From Magnetococcales bacterium (GTDB taxonomy: Bacteria > Pseudomonadota > Magnetococcia > Magnetococcales > DC0425bin3): DNA of 64,000 bases. Below the pieces are notes generated by a model that was given only the letters and a program-made list of their open reading frames with translations, did no database searches and was not told the origin of the DNA. Every line of letters begins with the position of its first letter. The first letter of the stretch is position 1. The DNA lies in NCBI GenBank assembly GCA_015229045.1, contig JADGCJ010000006.1, positions 12,293 to 76,292 on the forward strand. The letters are read 5' to 3'. The position numbers and the translations under genes are program-made. Shown here in pieces: positions 26,289-36,615 of this stretch.

Positions 26289-28088
26289 TCAGGTATTTGA
26301 TGCGTACAATCGCGCATCCTTGATCAAAAACTGGACCTGTTCACGCCCCCGGTAGTGGCTGATCGAGACCGTTCCGGCCACGTCGAGGGGGGCCTGTTCG
26401 GCCAGCAGACAGTCGCCCAGCGGACCGGGCAGCAGGCCAAACCCCATGGCCTCGATGCGACCGCCCTGGCCATCGCTCAGCCAGCATTTGACATGGCGCT
26501 CTTTCAGGACGGAGGGGGTTTCGATCCGGACCCGGGACAGGACGAAAACCGGCTCGGGGTTCCCCATGCCGAAGGGCTGGAACCTCTGAATCTGCCGGAC
26601 CAGCTCCTGCTGCACGATGGCCGGATGCAGCGTGGCATCAAACATGAGTGCGGGCTGAAACAAGCCCGGATCATTCTGGGTGCGCACGGCCTGATCAAAG
26701 GCCTCGACGAAAAGATCGAGCCGATCCGCTGCGATGGTCAGGCCGGCAGCGGCCCGATGTCCACCAAAATGGGTCAAAAGTTCGCTGACCGCCGAAACGG
26801 CAGCAAACAGATCGACGCCACGCACCGAGCGTCCGGAGCCTTTGCCCTCACCCTTGGTGGCGTCGACCGCCACGACCATGGTAGGCCGATAGAAGCGTTC
26901 GGCAATGCGCGAGGCGACGATTCCCACCACCCCGGGGTGCCAACCAGGACTGGCCAAGACCCAGCCCAGGCGCCGGTTCATGAGATCCTGCTCGGCAACC
27001 ATCTTCAGGGCTTCGGTCAGGATGCGCTGCTCGATGGTCTGGCGTTCGCGATTGGCGCTTTCGAGGATTTGGACAATCTCGCCAAGGCGGGAGGGGTCGT
27101 CGCTGCTCAACAGCTCCGAGCCAAGAATACCCTGACCCAGGCGGCCACCAGCGTTGATGCGCGGTCCCAATTGGAAACCAATCTGTCCAGGCGATAGCCC
27201 CTTTTCTGTCGAACGGCCAAGACCCGCCTGGCGGATCAAAGCCTGCAACCCTGGATTGCGAACAGGTCTGCCATCGCGCAGACCCACGGCAACCAACAGC
27301 CGATTCATACCGATCAGGCGTGCCACATCCGCTACGGTTCCGACGGCGACCAACTCCAGCAGGGGCTTGAGGTCCGGTTCGGGGCGTGTTGCATGGAACC
27401 ATCCCTGTTGGCGTAAGAACCGATTCAGGGCCATCGCCAGATAAAAGGCCAGACCGACTCCGGCCAGCTCTTTGTGGGGAAAGGGGTCATCGGTCCGATT
27501 GGGATTGATGATCGCCGTGGCGGTTGGCAGGCGCTCATCGACCAGTTGATGGTGATCGGTGATGATGACATCCATACCCAGCCGGGCTGCTTCGTCCATG
27601 GCTGCGAAGGAGGAGATGCCGCAATCCACCGTGATGATCAGGCGCGTCCCCTCGGTGGCGAGTCTCTGCATGGCCGGAACATTCGGACCATACCCCTCTT
27701 CAAGCCGATCCGGTATGTAGACGCGGACCGTGATGCCCAGCCCCCGAAAATAGCGGACCAGCAAGGCCGAGGAGGTGGCACCATCGACGTCATAATCGCC
27801 GAAGATGGCGATGGGTTCACCCTGTCGCAGGGCCAGGGCGATGCGGCTGACGGCCCGCTCCATGTCCCGAATCCCTGCCGGATCGGCCAGTTGGCTCAGG
27901 GTTGGGCGCAGAAAATCCTTTGTGACCGCGACCGTTTCCAGGTTGCGTGATGCCAGAAGCGGGGCGAGACGTTCCGACAGACCCAACTCTCGGGCCACAT
28001 GTTCGTGATGCAGTCCGGCGTGGCTGCGTTGTTCCCAGCGACGCCCCAGGAGCGACAAACCAGAGATTTTCATTCCGGTCGGGTTCAT
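26289..28088 (-). CDS. recJ: Single-stranded-DNA-specific 5'-3' exonuclease RecJ
   Basis: A DHH-family exonuclease of about 599 aa used in recombination, mismatch and base-excision repair. Motifs: FGDYDVDGATSSALL (about residues 80-95), TVDCGISSF, ITDHHQ, then the DHHA1 part with FGGHRAAAGLTI, followed by the C-terminal OB-fold domain (RIETPSVLKERHVKCWLSD). Usual family length is 560-580. The ATG at 28088 overlaps the stop of the preceding gene as ATGA; a GTG at 28097 in frame is also possible. The linkage hom, ApgM/RpfE-like, recJ is conserved in several proteobacteria. Confidence 0.95.
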   Translation of the reverse strand: MNPTGMKISGLSLLGRRWEQRSHAGLHHEHVARELGLSERLAPLLASRNLETVAVTKDFLRPTLSQLADPAGIRDMERAVSRIALALRQGEPIAIFGDYDVDGATSSALLVRYFRGLGITVRVYIPDRLEEGYGPNVPAMQRLATEGTRLIITVDCGISSFAAMDEAARLGMDVIITDHHQLVDERLPTATAIINPNRTDDPFPHKELAGVGLAFYLAMALNRFLRQQGWFHATRPEPDLKPLLELVAVGTVADVARLIGMNRLLVAVGLRDGRPVRNPGLQALIRQAGLGRSTEKGLSPGQIGFQLGPRINAGGRLGQGILGSELLSSDDPSRLGEIVQILESANRERQTIEQRILTEALKMVAEQDLMNRRLGWVLASPGWHPGVVGIVASRIAERFYRPTMVVAVDATKGEGKGSGRSVRGVDLFAAVSAVSELLTHFGGHRAAAGLTIAADRLDLFVEAFDQAVRTQNDPGLFQPALMFDATLHPAIVQQELVRQIQRFQPFGMGNPEPVFVLSRVRIETPSVLKERHVKCWLSDGQGGRIEAMGFGLLPGPLGDCLLAEQAPLDVAGTVSISHYRGREQVQFLIKDARLYASNT

Positions 28089-29236
28089 ATCATCCACTCC
28101 CGACGAAAATCGGCCATGGAGAGTGTTTCACCCTTTCCCCAGGGGTGTGTCTGCCAAAACCGTGACCATCTGGAGGATCCCTCTCCGGAGATCACCACCC
28201 AGGGCGAGGATCCCGAGGTGATCTCTCCACTCCGGGTCAACAACGGCCCCGCGAGGATCACCAGTTGGGTCGATCCTGCCTGCAATGCGGTTGCCAGGGG
28301 GGTCCACAACTGGTCGTCGAGCCTGCGCAGATACTCTGCCCGTCTTGCGGCCAGACCATGTCGGGCCAGCAGGGCGGGCAGACGCACATGCACCATCGCC
28401 CGGCGTTTCTGCTCGATCCGGGTCAGAATATCGGCAAGCAATCCTGTCGGCAGGGTGTCGTCATTGTCAGCGAAGAGGGTCGGTTCCCAGCCATCGTTGT
28501 GCGCCAAGCCTGCCAGCATGGGTTCGGCACTCCAGCACACCCCTTTGACTGGCAGTGCGGGATTGATCACGTCGTCGTCGCGCCCCACGCCCCAAATCCA
28601 AGGTGTATTCAAGGGCAGTCTGCCCTGAGCCAGCCGGTCGCGATTCAGGGGATGGCGGGAGAGGAGCATCTGTCCACTGGTCAGAAGTTTGATCAAGGAG
28701 GGGGCATCCGGACCTTTTGGCCAGACCTCCAGGGCGGTGCGTCCATCCAGATGGGCCAGCGGGGTTGTTTTGACACGGGCAGGATGTGTTGTCGAGAGGA
28801 GCAAAAAATCTTCTCTTTTGGCATGCACTTGCCAGCCATCGAGGGGATATTCCGTCGCCAGGAGTTGTGCCAGGGCCGCCACCTCCTCGCGACTCTGCCC
28901 GGTTCGTTGTGGCGAGACGAAACGCAGCTCCGTGCCGACCTGGTGCAGATGGGTAAAACCCAGGCAGGCCCAACCGAGCTGCGGATCATCAGCCAAACCC
29001 GAATAACGGGCCAGGAGATGTCCCGTTGGCAGATCCTGCCCGGCAGAGGGGCTCTGCGGCACCCCAAAAAGGGCAAACAGGCCGGGTCCCTCCAAGGTTG
29101 AGTCGATCTCTTCCTGTGGCCAGGCCAGCGTCCCGTTCCGACCCCGGGCTGCCAGATCTGCCAGCGCGGGAGACAGCTGATGCAGCGGTGGATCTTCCTG
29201 GGCGGAAAGACCCTCGACAAGGATGACGACAGTCAC
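28085..29236 (-). CDS. ApgM-like (RpfE-type) protein, alkaline-phosphatase fold, probably lacking catalytic residues
   Basis: A 383-aa protein. The N-terminus MTVVILVEGLSAQEDPPLHQL followed by PALADLAARGRNG corresponds to the opening of archaeal-type cofactor-independent phosphoglycerate mutases (normally a D-G-metal site followed by a threatened S/T nucleophile). The C-terminal segment LVILAGPLLTRSGEITSGSSPWV aligns with the region that normally carries a DH metal ligand (DHPTP-type), which is absent here. Proteins of this sort next to recJ are often annotated RpfE-type regulatory protein. I therefore call the fold with moderate confidence and doubt enzyme activity. Starts with GTG 22 bp after hom; overlaps recJ by 4 nt. 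Confidence 0.6.
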   Translation of the reverse strand: MTVVILVEGLSAQEDPPLHQLSPALADLAARGRNGTLAWPQEEIDSTLEGPGLFALFGVPQSPSAGQDLPTGHLLARYSGLADDPQLGWACLGFTHLHQVGTELRFVSPQRTGQSREEVAALAQLLATEYPLDGWQVHAKREDFLLLSTTHPARVKTTPLAHLDGRTALEVWPKGPDAPSLIKLLTSGQMLLSRHPLNRDRLAQGRLPLNTPWIWGVGRDDDVINPALPVKGVCWSAEPMLAGLAHNDGWEPTLFADNDDTLPTGLLADILTRIEQKRRAMVHVRLPALLARHGLAARRAEYLRRLDDQLWTPLATALQAGSTQLVILAGPLLTRSGEITSGSSPWVVISGEGSSRWSRFWQTHPWGKGETLSMADFRREWMI

Positions 29237-29258
29237 GTTGCCAACACGACTTTGGCTC

Positions 29259-30575
29259 TCAAGCGAGAATGCTCTCGATGCGAATCAGGTGGGGTTTCTC
29301 CCTGACCGAGCCCAGACTTTCCAGCTCCTGCAATCCGGCACGAACCTGTTTTTCCGTGGTTTCATGGGTGACCAGCACCAGGGGCACCGGCACACTCGCC
29401 TGGGTGGAACGTCCCTCCTGATGGATGGTCTTGATGGAGATGCCATGACGGCGAAAGACATCGGCGATCTCTGCCAGAACCCCGCTCTGATCGACAACGG
29501 CCAGACGCAGATAATACTCCCCTACCAGGTCGTTCATGGAGACGATCGGCAAGGGGTGCCGGTGTTCCGTGCGGGTTGACAGGGAGGGTACCCGTCGCCG
29601 GGCGCCGGCCTTGACGTTGCGGGCGATCTCCATAAGGTCGCTGACGACCGCACTGGCTGTGGGTTTCTCTCCGGCACCCCGGCCGAAGTACATGGTGGTG
29701 CCGGAAAAGTCGCCATTGACGAACACCGCATTGAACACCCCATCCACCGTGGCGACCATGCTGTCGGTGGTCACCATGGCCGGATGGACGCGCAATTCCA
29801 GCCCAGGGCCATTACGTTTGGCAATGGCCAGAAGCTTGATCCGGTAGCCCATTTTTTTCGCCCAGCCGATATCGACCTCGGTGACATGGCGAATGCCCTC
29901 GATGCTGATACTGGAAAAATCAACAGGTGTACCAAAGGCGATAGCCGACAGGATGGCCAGTTTATGGGCAGTATCGATGCCATCCACGTCGAAGGAGGGG
30001 TCGGCTTCCGCGTAGCCCATCTCCTGGGCTGATTTCAACACCTGTTGAAAGGGCAAGGCCTTTTCCCGCATTTCGGTCAGGATGTAGTTGCAGGTGCCGT
30101 TGAGGATGCCGTGAACCTGATCGATGCGATTGGCCGCCAGGCTCTCGCGCAGCGCTCTGATGATGGGTACGGCCCCGGCAACGGCGGCTTCAAAGGCCAG
30201 ATCACACCCTTGCGTTTCCGCTTCGCTCAACAGTTCATTGCCATAACGGGCGATCAGGGCCTTGTTGGCGGTGACGACATGTTTGCCGTGGCGCAGGGCC
30301 AATTCGACCAGCTCCCGCGCTGGCTTGATGCCACCGATCAGCTCGACCACCACGTCGATGTCACGGGCGACCGCGACGGCGTGAGCATCCTGCGTCAGCT
30401 CGACGGAACTCAAGGCGAGTCCACGATCCCGCGCCAGATCCAGGTCGGCGATGCGCACCAGTTGCAGACGTACGCCGGTCTTTTCCCAAAGCAGGCGCTC
30501 GTGGGCTTGCAGCAGACGCACTGTTCCGGTGCCGACGGTTCCCAGACCCAACAACCCAATACGCAACGTGTCCAA
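29259..30575 (-). CDS. hom: Homoserine dehydrogenase
   Basis: A 438-aa NAD(P)-dependent oxidoreductase converting aspartate semialdehyde to homoserine, toward threonine and methionine. N-terminal Rossmann motif GLLGLGTVGTGT; catalytic domain with GILNGTCNYILTEM and DPSFDVDGIDTAHKLAIL; a C-terminal ACT domain (about 350-430, YYLRLAVVDQSGVLAEIADVF) for feedback by threonine. The monofunctional form (no aspartokinase) is the norm in this lineage. The start codon is TTG with a strong GGAGGGAAGG upstream. It follows alaC after 35 bp, suggesting an amino-acid operon alaC-hom. Confidence 0.96.
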   Translation of the reverse strand: MDTLRIGLLGLGTVGTGTVRLLQAHERLLWEKTGVRLQLVRIADLDLARDRGLALSSVELTQDAHAVAVARDIDVVVELIGGIKPARELVELALRHGKHVVTANKALIARYGNELLSEAETQGCDLAFEAAVAGAVPIIRALRESLAANRIDQVHGILNGTCNYILTEMREKALPFQQVLKSAQEMGYAEADPSFDVDGIDTAHKLAILSAIAFGTPVDFSSISIEGIRHVTEVDIGWAKKMGYRIKLLAIAKRNGPGLELRVHPAMVTTDSMVATVDGVFNAVFVNGDFSGTTMYFGRGAGEKPTASAVVSDLMEIARNVKAGARRRVPSLSTRTEHRHPLPIVSMNDLVGEYYLRLAVVDQSGVLAEIADVFRRHGISIKTIHQEGRSTQASVPVPLVLVTHETTEKQVRAGLQELESLGSVREKPHLIRIESILA

Positions 30576-30610
30576 TACGCCTTCCCTCCAGCTGAGGTTT
30601 TGTCGGATGC

Positions 30611-31804
30611 TTAGGCCTGAACATCGCCTCCGGCATTGAGAAACCGCCGAATATTGCGCAGGGCCTGTCGTGTCCGGTGTTCATTTTCGATCAGGGCGAT
30701 GCGTACAAAGTCATCCCCGTGTTTGCCAAAACCGACGCCTGGTGCCACGGCCATTTTGGCCTCTTGCAAGAGCAGCTTGGAAAACTCCAGGGAACCCAGT
30801 TTGCGAAACTCTTCCGGGATGCGCGCCCAGACAAACATGGTGGCCTTGGGTCGGTCGACGACCCAGCCGGCCCTGGCCAGTCCATCCACCAGGATGTCGC
30901 GGCGACTGCGATACAGCTCCCGAATCTCGTCCACGCACTCCTGCGGGCCGTTGAGACCAACCGCCGCCGCAATCTGGATCGGCTGGAACAGACCATAATC
31001 GAGGTAGGATTTCAGGCGGGTCAGGGCGTTGACCAGTCTTGGGTTGCCGACGGCAAAACCCACTCGCCAACCCGGCATGTTGTAGGTTTTGGACATCGAG
31101 TAGAACTCGACGGCCACATCCTTGGCGCCGGGAACCTGGAGAATGCTCGGCGCCAGATAGCCATCGAAGCAAAGCTCGGCGTAGGCGACGTCGCTCAAGA
31201 CGATCAGGTCGTGTTCCTTGGCGAAGGCCACCACCTTCACATAAAAATCCAGATCGACCACCATGGCGGTCGGATTGGCGGGAAAATTGAGCATCAGGAT
31301 TTTCGGTCGCGGCCAGGTGTGCTCGACTGCGTGTTTCAGCGAATCGAAAAAGTCCTCCACCCGCAGCAAGGGCACATGCAAAATATCCGCCCCGGCGATG
31401 ACAAAGGCATAGACGTGGATCGGATAGGTCGGATTGGGTGCAAGGACGGTCATGCCGGGGTTGGAGATGGCCAGCGCCATGTGCGACAGCCCCTCCTTGG
31501 AACCAATCGTCACGATGGCTTCCCGGTCCGGGTCCAGCTCGACATCGAAGCGCCGTTTGTAGTAGCCGCACACCGCTTTTCTCAGGCCGTGAATGCCCTT
31601 GGAGAGTGAATAGCGATGGTTGCGCCCCTCCTGGGCGGCCTCGTTCAGCCGGTCCACAATGTGCTTGGGCGTCGGGTGGTCGGGATTGCCCATGCCAAAA
31701 TCAATGATATCCTCGCCACGCGCCCGTGCCTGGGACTTGAGTTCGTTGACCACGGCAAACACGTAGGGCGGCAACCGCTTGATGCGAAAAAATTCCTCTT
31801 CCAT
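30611..31804 (-). CDS. alaC: Class I/II PLP-dependent aminotransferase, AlaC-like
   Basis: A 397-aa fold-type I aminotransferase, most like AlaC (YfdZ), which makes alanine from pyruvate with glutamate. Residues: substrate-binding [10 protein letters not shown] near the start, NFPANPTA (Asn178 region), Asp205 and Tyr208 in [12 protein letters not shown] Lys239 in [13 protein letters not shown], and a C-terminal Arg in [12 protein letters not shown]. Standard length. It stands immediately upstream of hom. LL-diaminopimelate or aspartate aminotransferase activity cannot be excluded from sequence alone. Confidence 0.85.
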   Translation of the reverse strand: MEEEFFRIKRLPPYVFAVVNELKSQARARGEDIIDFGMGNPDHPTPKHIVDRLNEAAQEGRNHRYSLSKGIHGLRKAVCGYYKRRFDVELDPDREAIVTIGSKEGLSHMALAISNPGMTVLAPNPTYPIHVYAFVIAGADILHVPLLRVEDFFDSLKHAVEHTWPRPKILMLNFPANPTAMVVDLDFYVKVVAFAKEHDLIVLSDVAYAELCFDGYLAPSILQVPGAKDVAVEFYSMSKTYNMPGWRVGFAVGNPRLVNALTRLKSYLDYGLFQPIQIAAAVGLNGPQECVDEIRELYRSRRDILVDGLARAGWVVDRPKATMFVWARIPEEFRKLGSLEFSKLLLQEAKMAVAPGVGFGKHGDDFVRIALIENEHRTRQALRNIRRFLNAGGDVQA

Positions 31805-31844
31805 AAGGCTCCGGTGTTACGCTTTAGTGAACGATCGGGAGACT

Positions 31845-34004
31845 CTAGGTAGAGGAGTCCCCCCTGTCAAGATTTGAAGTGCCCCCCGTTCTTTCCAGAA
31901 TGATCATTTCCAGTGCAGAGTCGGAGTAGACGGGCTGATAGTCGGAAAGAAAATGGTTTTTTCTGAAATGGATAAAAAGCCTGTATTCATCGTAGGACCA
32001 GTCGGGTCTTTTGAAGATCAGAATGTGGCTGGGGTGGTAGGTCAGCACCTGCCAGTGCAGAAACAGGATATTGTCCGCGTGGCCGATGGCCTGCCTCTCC
32101 GCCAAGGCGCCCACATACTGGGGCATGGAACTGGAGACCAGGGCGTCGGTGGGAGTGTGCTCCTTCAAGAGATCCATGATCCTGGCCACGCGATGATCAT
32201 CCTTGCGCAGCGAACTGACTTCGACAGCCTCCGTCAGGAATCCCCACGCAAGGATGGCCACCAAGGCAAGGTGGACAACGGAAAATTTCATGCAGCGCAG
32301 CAGAGTGTTTCCCATGCGGGACTGACAAAGCCACAGAGAAAACGTCAAAACCAGGATGAGCAAAAAGGGGAGAAACAAAACCAAAAATCTGGGCAGAAAA
32401 AAGATACCCGGGTTGACGATATCCAGAAGGGTGATCAACGAGATGAAAAACAGGAGATAGCGCGCCGAAAGCCACCGCGATGCTTCCTCCCGGAACAAGG
32501 ACAAGATCAGGAGAAGCAGCAACCCCAGTCCCATGTCGAGTGTGAGGCGTTTTCCGCTCTCGAAGGTGATCATGCGTTCAGCGTCCCTGGCGATCTGGCT
32601 GCGCAGGATGCGCAAGCGACTCTGCCACGACTCGGGCTGGTAGGTGGAGAGGTCCATGGTGCGTCCCAGAGACTGCATGCCAAGCATGAAGTTGTACAAA
32701 AAGACGCTGTCCTTCATAAACTTCATGTATTCAAGGTGAATTTTGAGCAAAAGTGCATCGGAGGGTGGCTCGGTACTTCCGGCAGGTGCACGATAGGTCA
32801 GGGTCGCAGGGTCGATCTCGACAGCATAATGTTCTTCAAGCACCTGAAGATAGGGACCGTTCTTGACTTGATAATTGCCATCCGGCATGGACTTGAAGAT
32901 ATTGATGGCAGAGTTGGATACCGCGCCATGACGCGCGACGTAACCGACCCAGGGCAGGGCGATGACAAGAAAAACCACCCCCATGACCAACAGGGGCAGA
33001 CCACCCTTGATTCCTTTCTGCCACATTAATTTCAGGAACAGCGGGAGCAGGAAAAACAGTCCCAGCAGCAGCACGACGATGCCACCCTCCCCCTTGATGA
33101 AAAGGGGCGGGAGCAGGCAAAAAAGCAGCATCCAGGCGTCAGACCAGCGGTTTTGCCAGCGCAGCAGGAGAATAAAGGCCAGCAACAGGTACAAAAGCGT
33201 GACCGCTTCGATGAATCCAGTCAAAAACATGGTACTCAGCGGCAGCAGCAGACCCATCGCCACCAGCGGCTCCAGAGGCAGGAGAGAGACGGGCCAGCCC
33301 AGTCGTTCTCCATAGATCCGGATCCAATGGTGGGCGAGGGGCACGACAGCCGCACCAGCAAGAAACAAAAGACAAGAGAGGATGAGGGGATTGTTCGGCA
33401 ACAGATAGAGATAGAGGGCCGTCAACAAGGGCAGGAAAGGCAGTCGGGACGGAATAGGCTCAATCTGCACCCGTCCGGTTTGTATGACGGCCTGTAAATC
33501 TTCGGGATGATGGGGAAAATCAAAAATCAGATAGGGAACCCTGTACCCCGTACCCTGATACAGGCTCTTGGCCAGGGCAAAACTCTCCACCTGATCGCCC
33601 AGACCAAATTTCAACAACCCCGGGAAGGAAAAGGTGGAAAAAGCCACCGTCCCTCCTGCCAGAAACAGCACGGCCAGAGGCAACCAGAAATTTCCCGAGG
33701 GCGGAGGGGATTTTTCCCGGCGGACGATACCGACTTCGCGCCACGCCAACCAGGCTGGCACAAGCAGCAGCACACACCACGCCGCCCCCTCCCGACCCCG
33801 AAAATCCAGGGGCAACACCCCATGGATCAAGGCCGAGAGGGCAAAAAGTACAACCAGACCGAAGCCGAATCCAGCGGCAAGACGCAACGGCCACGAATCC
33901 GGACCAGTGATCTGAGCAACTCTTCGGGTCAGTGGCAACCCATACGCCATGGCGGTCGTAGCGATGACGCCCACCGGGAGGAGAAGATCACCCCACGACA
34001 CCAC
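31845..34004 (-). CDS. Polytopic membrane protein, GT-C glycosyltransferase-like
   Basis: A 719-aa protein with about 13 predicted membrane spans and two large extracytoplasmic parts: one after the first group of helices (FGLGDQVESFALAKSLYQGTGY, about 130-215) and a C-terminal soluble domain (about 600-719, with DALVSSSMPQYVGALAER and YDEYRLFIHFRKNH). The layout is that of GT-C glycosyltransferases that use lipid-linked sugars, in which an acidic residue of the first loop is catalytic; Asp/Glu in GDQVE could play that role, but this is inference. I do not recognise a specific family. Starts with GTG (34004 or 34001). 40 bp separate its end from alaC. Confidence 0.55.
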   Translation of the reverse strand: MVSWGDLLLPVGVIATTAMAYGLPLTRRVAQITGPDSWPLRLAAGFGFGLVVLFALSALIHGVLPLDFRGREGAAWCVLLLVPAWLAWREVGIVRREKSPPPSGNFWLPLAVLFLAGGTVAFSTFSFPGLLKFGLGDQVESFALAKSLYQGTGYRVPYLIFDFPHHPEDLQAVIQTGRVQIEPIPSRLPFLPLLTALYLYLLPNNPLILSCLLFLAGAAVVPLAHHWIRIYGERLGWPVSLLPLEPLVAMGLLLPLSTMFLTGFIEAVTLLYLLLAFILLLRWQNRWSDAWMLLFCLLPPLFIKGEGGIVVLLLGLFFLLPLFLKLMWQKGIKGGLPLLVMGVVFLVIALPWVGYVARHGAVSNSAINIFKSMPDGNYQVKNGPYLQVLEEHYAVEIDPATLTYRAPAGSTEPPSDALLLKIHLEYMKFMKDSVFLYNFMLGMQSLGRTMDLSTYQPESWQSRLRILRSQIARDAERMITFESGKRLTLDMGLGLLLLLILSLFREEASRWLSARYLLFFISLITLLDIVNPGIFFLPRFLVLFLPFLLILVLTFSLWLCQSRMGNTLLRCMKFSVVHLALVAILAWGFLTEAVEVSSLRKDDHRVARIMDLLKEHTPTDALVSSSMPQYVGALAERQAIGHADNILFLHWQVLTYHPSHILIFKRPDWSYDEYRLFIHFRKNHFLSDYQPVYSDSALEMIILERTGGTSNLDRGDSST

Positions 34005-34067
34005 GAACCATCCGTCCTTCGTGACAGAGCAGCCGACCCGTCACGGTTTTCTGGCAGATGAGTCGAC

Positions 34068-34322
34068 TCATCCTGGCTTGGGTGGTGCGTAAAAGAGCCC
34101 CCTTGCAACCTCATACCGGGAAAAGGTCGTGGTGGCCGCTTTTTGGGAGAATCCCCGGGCTGTGCTCGACACCTTGGTGCTGGCATCGTCGGCCACATTC
34201 GCCGCAGACCGAACCGTCAACCTTGACTCGCTTGACATGTTTGCCGCCAAGCTTTGCGAAGCCTCCCTGGCATAACCTTTCGTCATGATATCCATACCTA
34301 AATTCAATCCGGTTACGCTCAT
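34068..34322 (-). CDS. Small hypothetical protein
   Basis: An 84-aa protein starting MSVTGLNLGMDIMTKGYAR. The ATG has an excellent ribosome binding site, AAGAGGA eight bases upstream, which is my main reason for calling it. The body is rich in Ala, Ser, Thr and Arg and probably helical (REASQSLAANMSSESR), with a proline-rich end FYAPPKPG. No signal peptide, membrane span or known domain. It lies alone between the hppA terminator and the GT-C-like gene. Confidence 0.55.
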   Translation of the reverse strand: MSVTGLNLGMDIMTKGYAREASQSLAANMSSESRLTVRSAANVADDASTKVSSTARGFSQKAATTTFSRYEVARGLFYAPPKPG

Positions 34323-34435
34323 TGCTCTTATCCTCTTGTCAGGAGATTGAACGCCTGTCTTTGCCACCAAACCACCAGGGGAAACACACGACACCCCAAG
34401 GATACTCTTCTGTAATTCCGATAAAAAGTGAAAAA

Positions 34436-34476
34436 TCAATGCAAGAGAGCCTGGGGGACGCCTGGCGTCCCCCAGG
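34436..34476 (-). terminator. Intrinsic terminator after hppA
   Basis: A perfect 13-bp stem, cctgggggacgcc (34450-34462) with ggcgtcccccagg (34464-34476), begins 14 bp beyond the hppA stop. On the minus strand it is followed by a T-rich stretch (ttgcattgattttt). Ends the adk-hppA transcript and separates it from the small gene downstream. Confidence 0.8.
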
Positions 34477-34489
34477 AGGATACAGTTTG

Positions 34490-36529
34490 TCAGACCATCA
34501 GAGAGACGATGAGCAGAGCCACGATATTGGTGATCTTGATCATCGGGTTGACGGCCGGACCGGCGGTATCCTTGTAGGGATCGCCGACGGTGTCGCCGGT
34601 CACCGCTGCCTTGTGGGCATCGGAGCCTTTGCCACCGAAATGGCCCTCTTCGATGTACTTTTTGGCGTTATCCCAGGCACCACCGCCGGTGGTCATGGAG
34701 ATGGCGACAAAAATGCCGGTGATGATGGTGCCCATCAGGACGCCACCCAGGGCCTGCGGTCCAAGGACCAGACCGACGACGATGGGGGTGACGACCGGCA
34801 GCATCGAGGGGATGATCATCTCCTTGATGGCGGCCCGGGTCAGCATGTCCACGGCCTTGGAGTAGTCGGGTTTGCCCGTTCCTTCCATGATGCCAGGAAT
34901 TTCGCGGAACTGGCGACGCACTTCGATCACCACGCTGCCCGCTGCACGACCCACCGCTTCCATGCCCATGGCGGCAAACAGATAAGGCAGCAGACCACCG
35001 ATGAACAGGCCGATGATGACCAAGTGGTTGGACAGGTCAAAGGCAGTGGCCTTTTTCAGCACGGTTTGCAGTTCGTGGGTGTAGTCGGCAAACAGCACCA
35101 GGGCGGCCAGACCGGCGGAACCGATGGCGTAGCCTTTGGTGACGGCTTTGGTGGTGTTGCCCACGGCGTCCAGGGGATCGGTGATGTTACGAATCTCCGG
35201 GGGCAGTTCGGCCATTTCGGCGATGCCACCGGCGTTGTCGGTGATGGGGCCGTAGGCATCCAGGGCCACGATCACGCCCGTCATGGAGAGCATGGAGGTG
35301 GCGGCGATGGCGATACCGTAAAGCTCGGCAACCGAATAAGAGGCCCACATGGCCAGACAGACGGCCAGAACAGGCGCTGCGGTCGCTTTCATGGAGAGGC
35401 CCAATCCGGCGATGACGTTGGTGCCATGCCCGGTCTGGGACGCCGAGGCGATGAGTTGCACGGGAGAAAAGTCGGTAGAGGTATAATACTCGGTAATGAT
35501 CACCATGGCCGCCGTCAATGCCAGGCCGATCAAGCAGGCCATGTAAAGGGCACCCACCGTGTAGCCGGAGGTGTTGCCGATCATGAGCCATTTGGTGATG
35601 GGATAAAAGGCCACGGCGGAGATGCCACCGGCAGCGATCAACCCCTTGTAGAGGGCGGTCATGATTTTTTCGCCCTCATTGGCTTTGACAAAATAGACGC
35701 CAATGATCGAGGCGACGATGGAGACACCGCCCAGGGCCATCGGGTAGACCAGGGCGTTGCCGAACTTCGGCATGACCAGGGCGCCCAGCAGAATGGTCGC
35801 AACCAGGGTCACGGCATAGGTTTCAAACAGGTCGGCGGCCATACCGGCGCAGTCACCGACGTTGTCGCCCACGTTGTCGGCGATGACGGCCGGGTTGCGT
35901 GGGTCATCTTCGGGGATACCGGCTTCGACTTTACCCACCAGGTCGGCGCCCACGTCGGCACCCTTGGTGAAGATACCGCCGCCCAGCCGGGCGAAAATGG
36001 AGATCAGGGAGCCACCAAAGGCCAATCCGACCAGGGGCTTCAGCATGTGGGATGCATTGTCGCCGCCCGTCTTCAGCAACATCATGAAGAACACGGCAAC
36101 GCCCAGCAGACCAAGCCCTACCACGAGCATGCCCGTGACGGCTCCACCACGAAAAGCCACCTGCAAGGCATTGTTGAGTCCACCTTTGGCCGCTTCGGCG
36201 GTCCGCACGTTGGCCTTCACCGACATCATCATGCCGAAGATGCCAGCCGCTCCGGAGAGACCGGCTCCCAGGGCAAAACCGATGGCTGTCATCATGTCCA
36301 GGAACATGGCGATCAGCACGAACACCGCACCGCCCACATAAGCGATGGTGGTGTATTGCCGTGTCATATAGGCCTTGGCCCCTTCTTCCACGGCGGCGGA
36401 AATCTCCTGCATTCTGTCGCTTCCCGCGCTTAGACTCAGAATCCACCCCCGGTTCTTGAAGGCCCAGGCGACGGCCCCCAATCCGCAGAGGATGGAGAGG
36501 TTCAACGCGGTGCTATCTACGTTTAGCAT
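34490..36529 (-). CDS. hppA: Membrane-bound proton-pumping pyrophosphatase, K+-independent type
   Basis: A 679-aa, 15-16-span pump that couples hydrolysis of pyrophosphate to ion transport across the inner membrane. The substrate site is intact: [13 protein letters not shown], then [20 protein letters not shown]. The diagnostic position reads GNTTKA rather than GNTTAA; Lys here marks K+-independent enzymes, which are H+ pumps. Lies 86 bp downstream of adk on the same strand and ends at a strong terminator. In an organism with ferredoxin-based autotrophy it would recycle the energy of biosynthetic PPi. Confidence 0.96.
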   Translation of the reverse strand: MLNVDSTALNLSILCGLGAVAWAFKNRGWILSLSAGSDRMQEISAAVEEGAKAYMTRQYTTIAYVGGAVFVLIAMFLDMMTAIGFALGAGLSGAAGIFGMMMSVKANVRTAEAAKGGLNNALQVAFRGGAVTGMLVVGLGLLGVAVFFMMLLKTGGDNASHMLKPLVGLAFGGSLISIFARLGGGIFTKGADVGADLVGKVEAGIPEDDPRNPAVIADNVGDNVGDCAGMAADLFETYAVTLVATILLGALVMPKFGNALVYPMALGGVSIVASIIGVYFVKANEGEKIMTALYKGLIAAGGISAVAFYPITKWLMIGNTSGYTVGALYMACLIGLALTAAMVIITEYYTSTDFSPVQLIASASQTGHGTNVIAGLGLSMKATAAPVLAVCLAMWASYSVAELYGIAIAATSMLSMTGVIVALDAYGPITDNAGGIAEMAELPPEIRNITDPLDAVGNTTKAVTKGYAIGSAGLAALVLFADYTHELQTVLKKATAFDLSNHLVIIGLFIGGLLPYLFAAMGMEAVGRAAGSVVIEVRRQFREIPGIMEGTGKPDYSKAVDMLTRAAIKEMIIPSMLPVVTPIVVGLVLGPQALGGVLMGTIITGIFVAISMTTGGGAWDNAKKYIEEGHFGGKGSDAHKAAVTGDTVGDPYKDTAGPAVNPMIKITNIVALLIVSLMV

Positions 36530-36615
36530 CTGTTCTTCTCCCCACGTCCACTGAAATGAAACACAAGTGAAAACGGTCCGATCCTGTCTGGATCGTCCTG
36601 CCTACAAAGAAGTCA

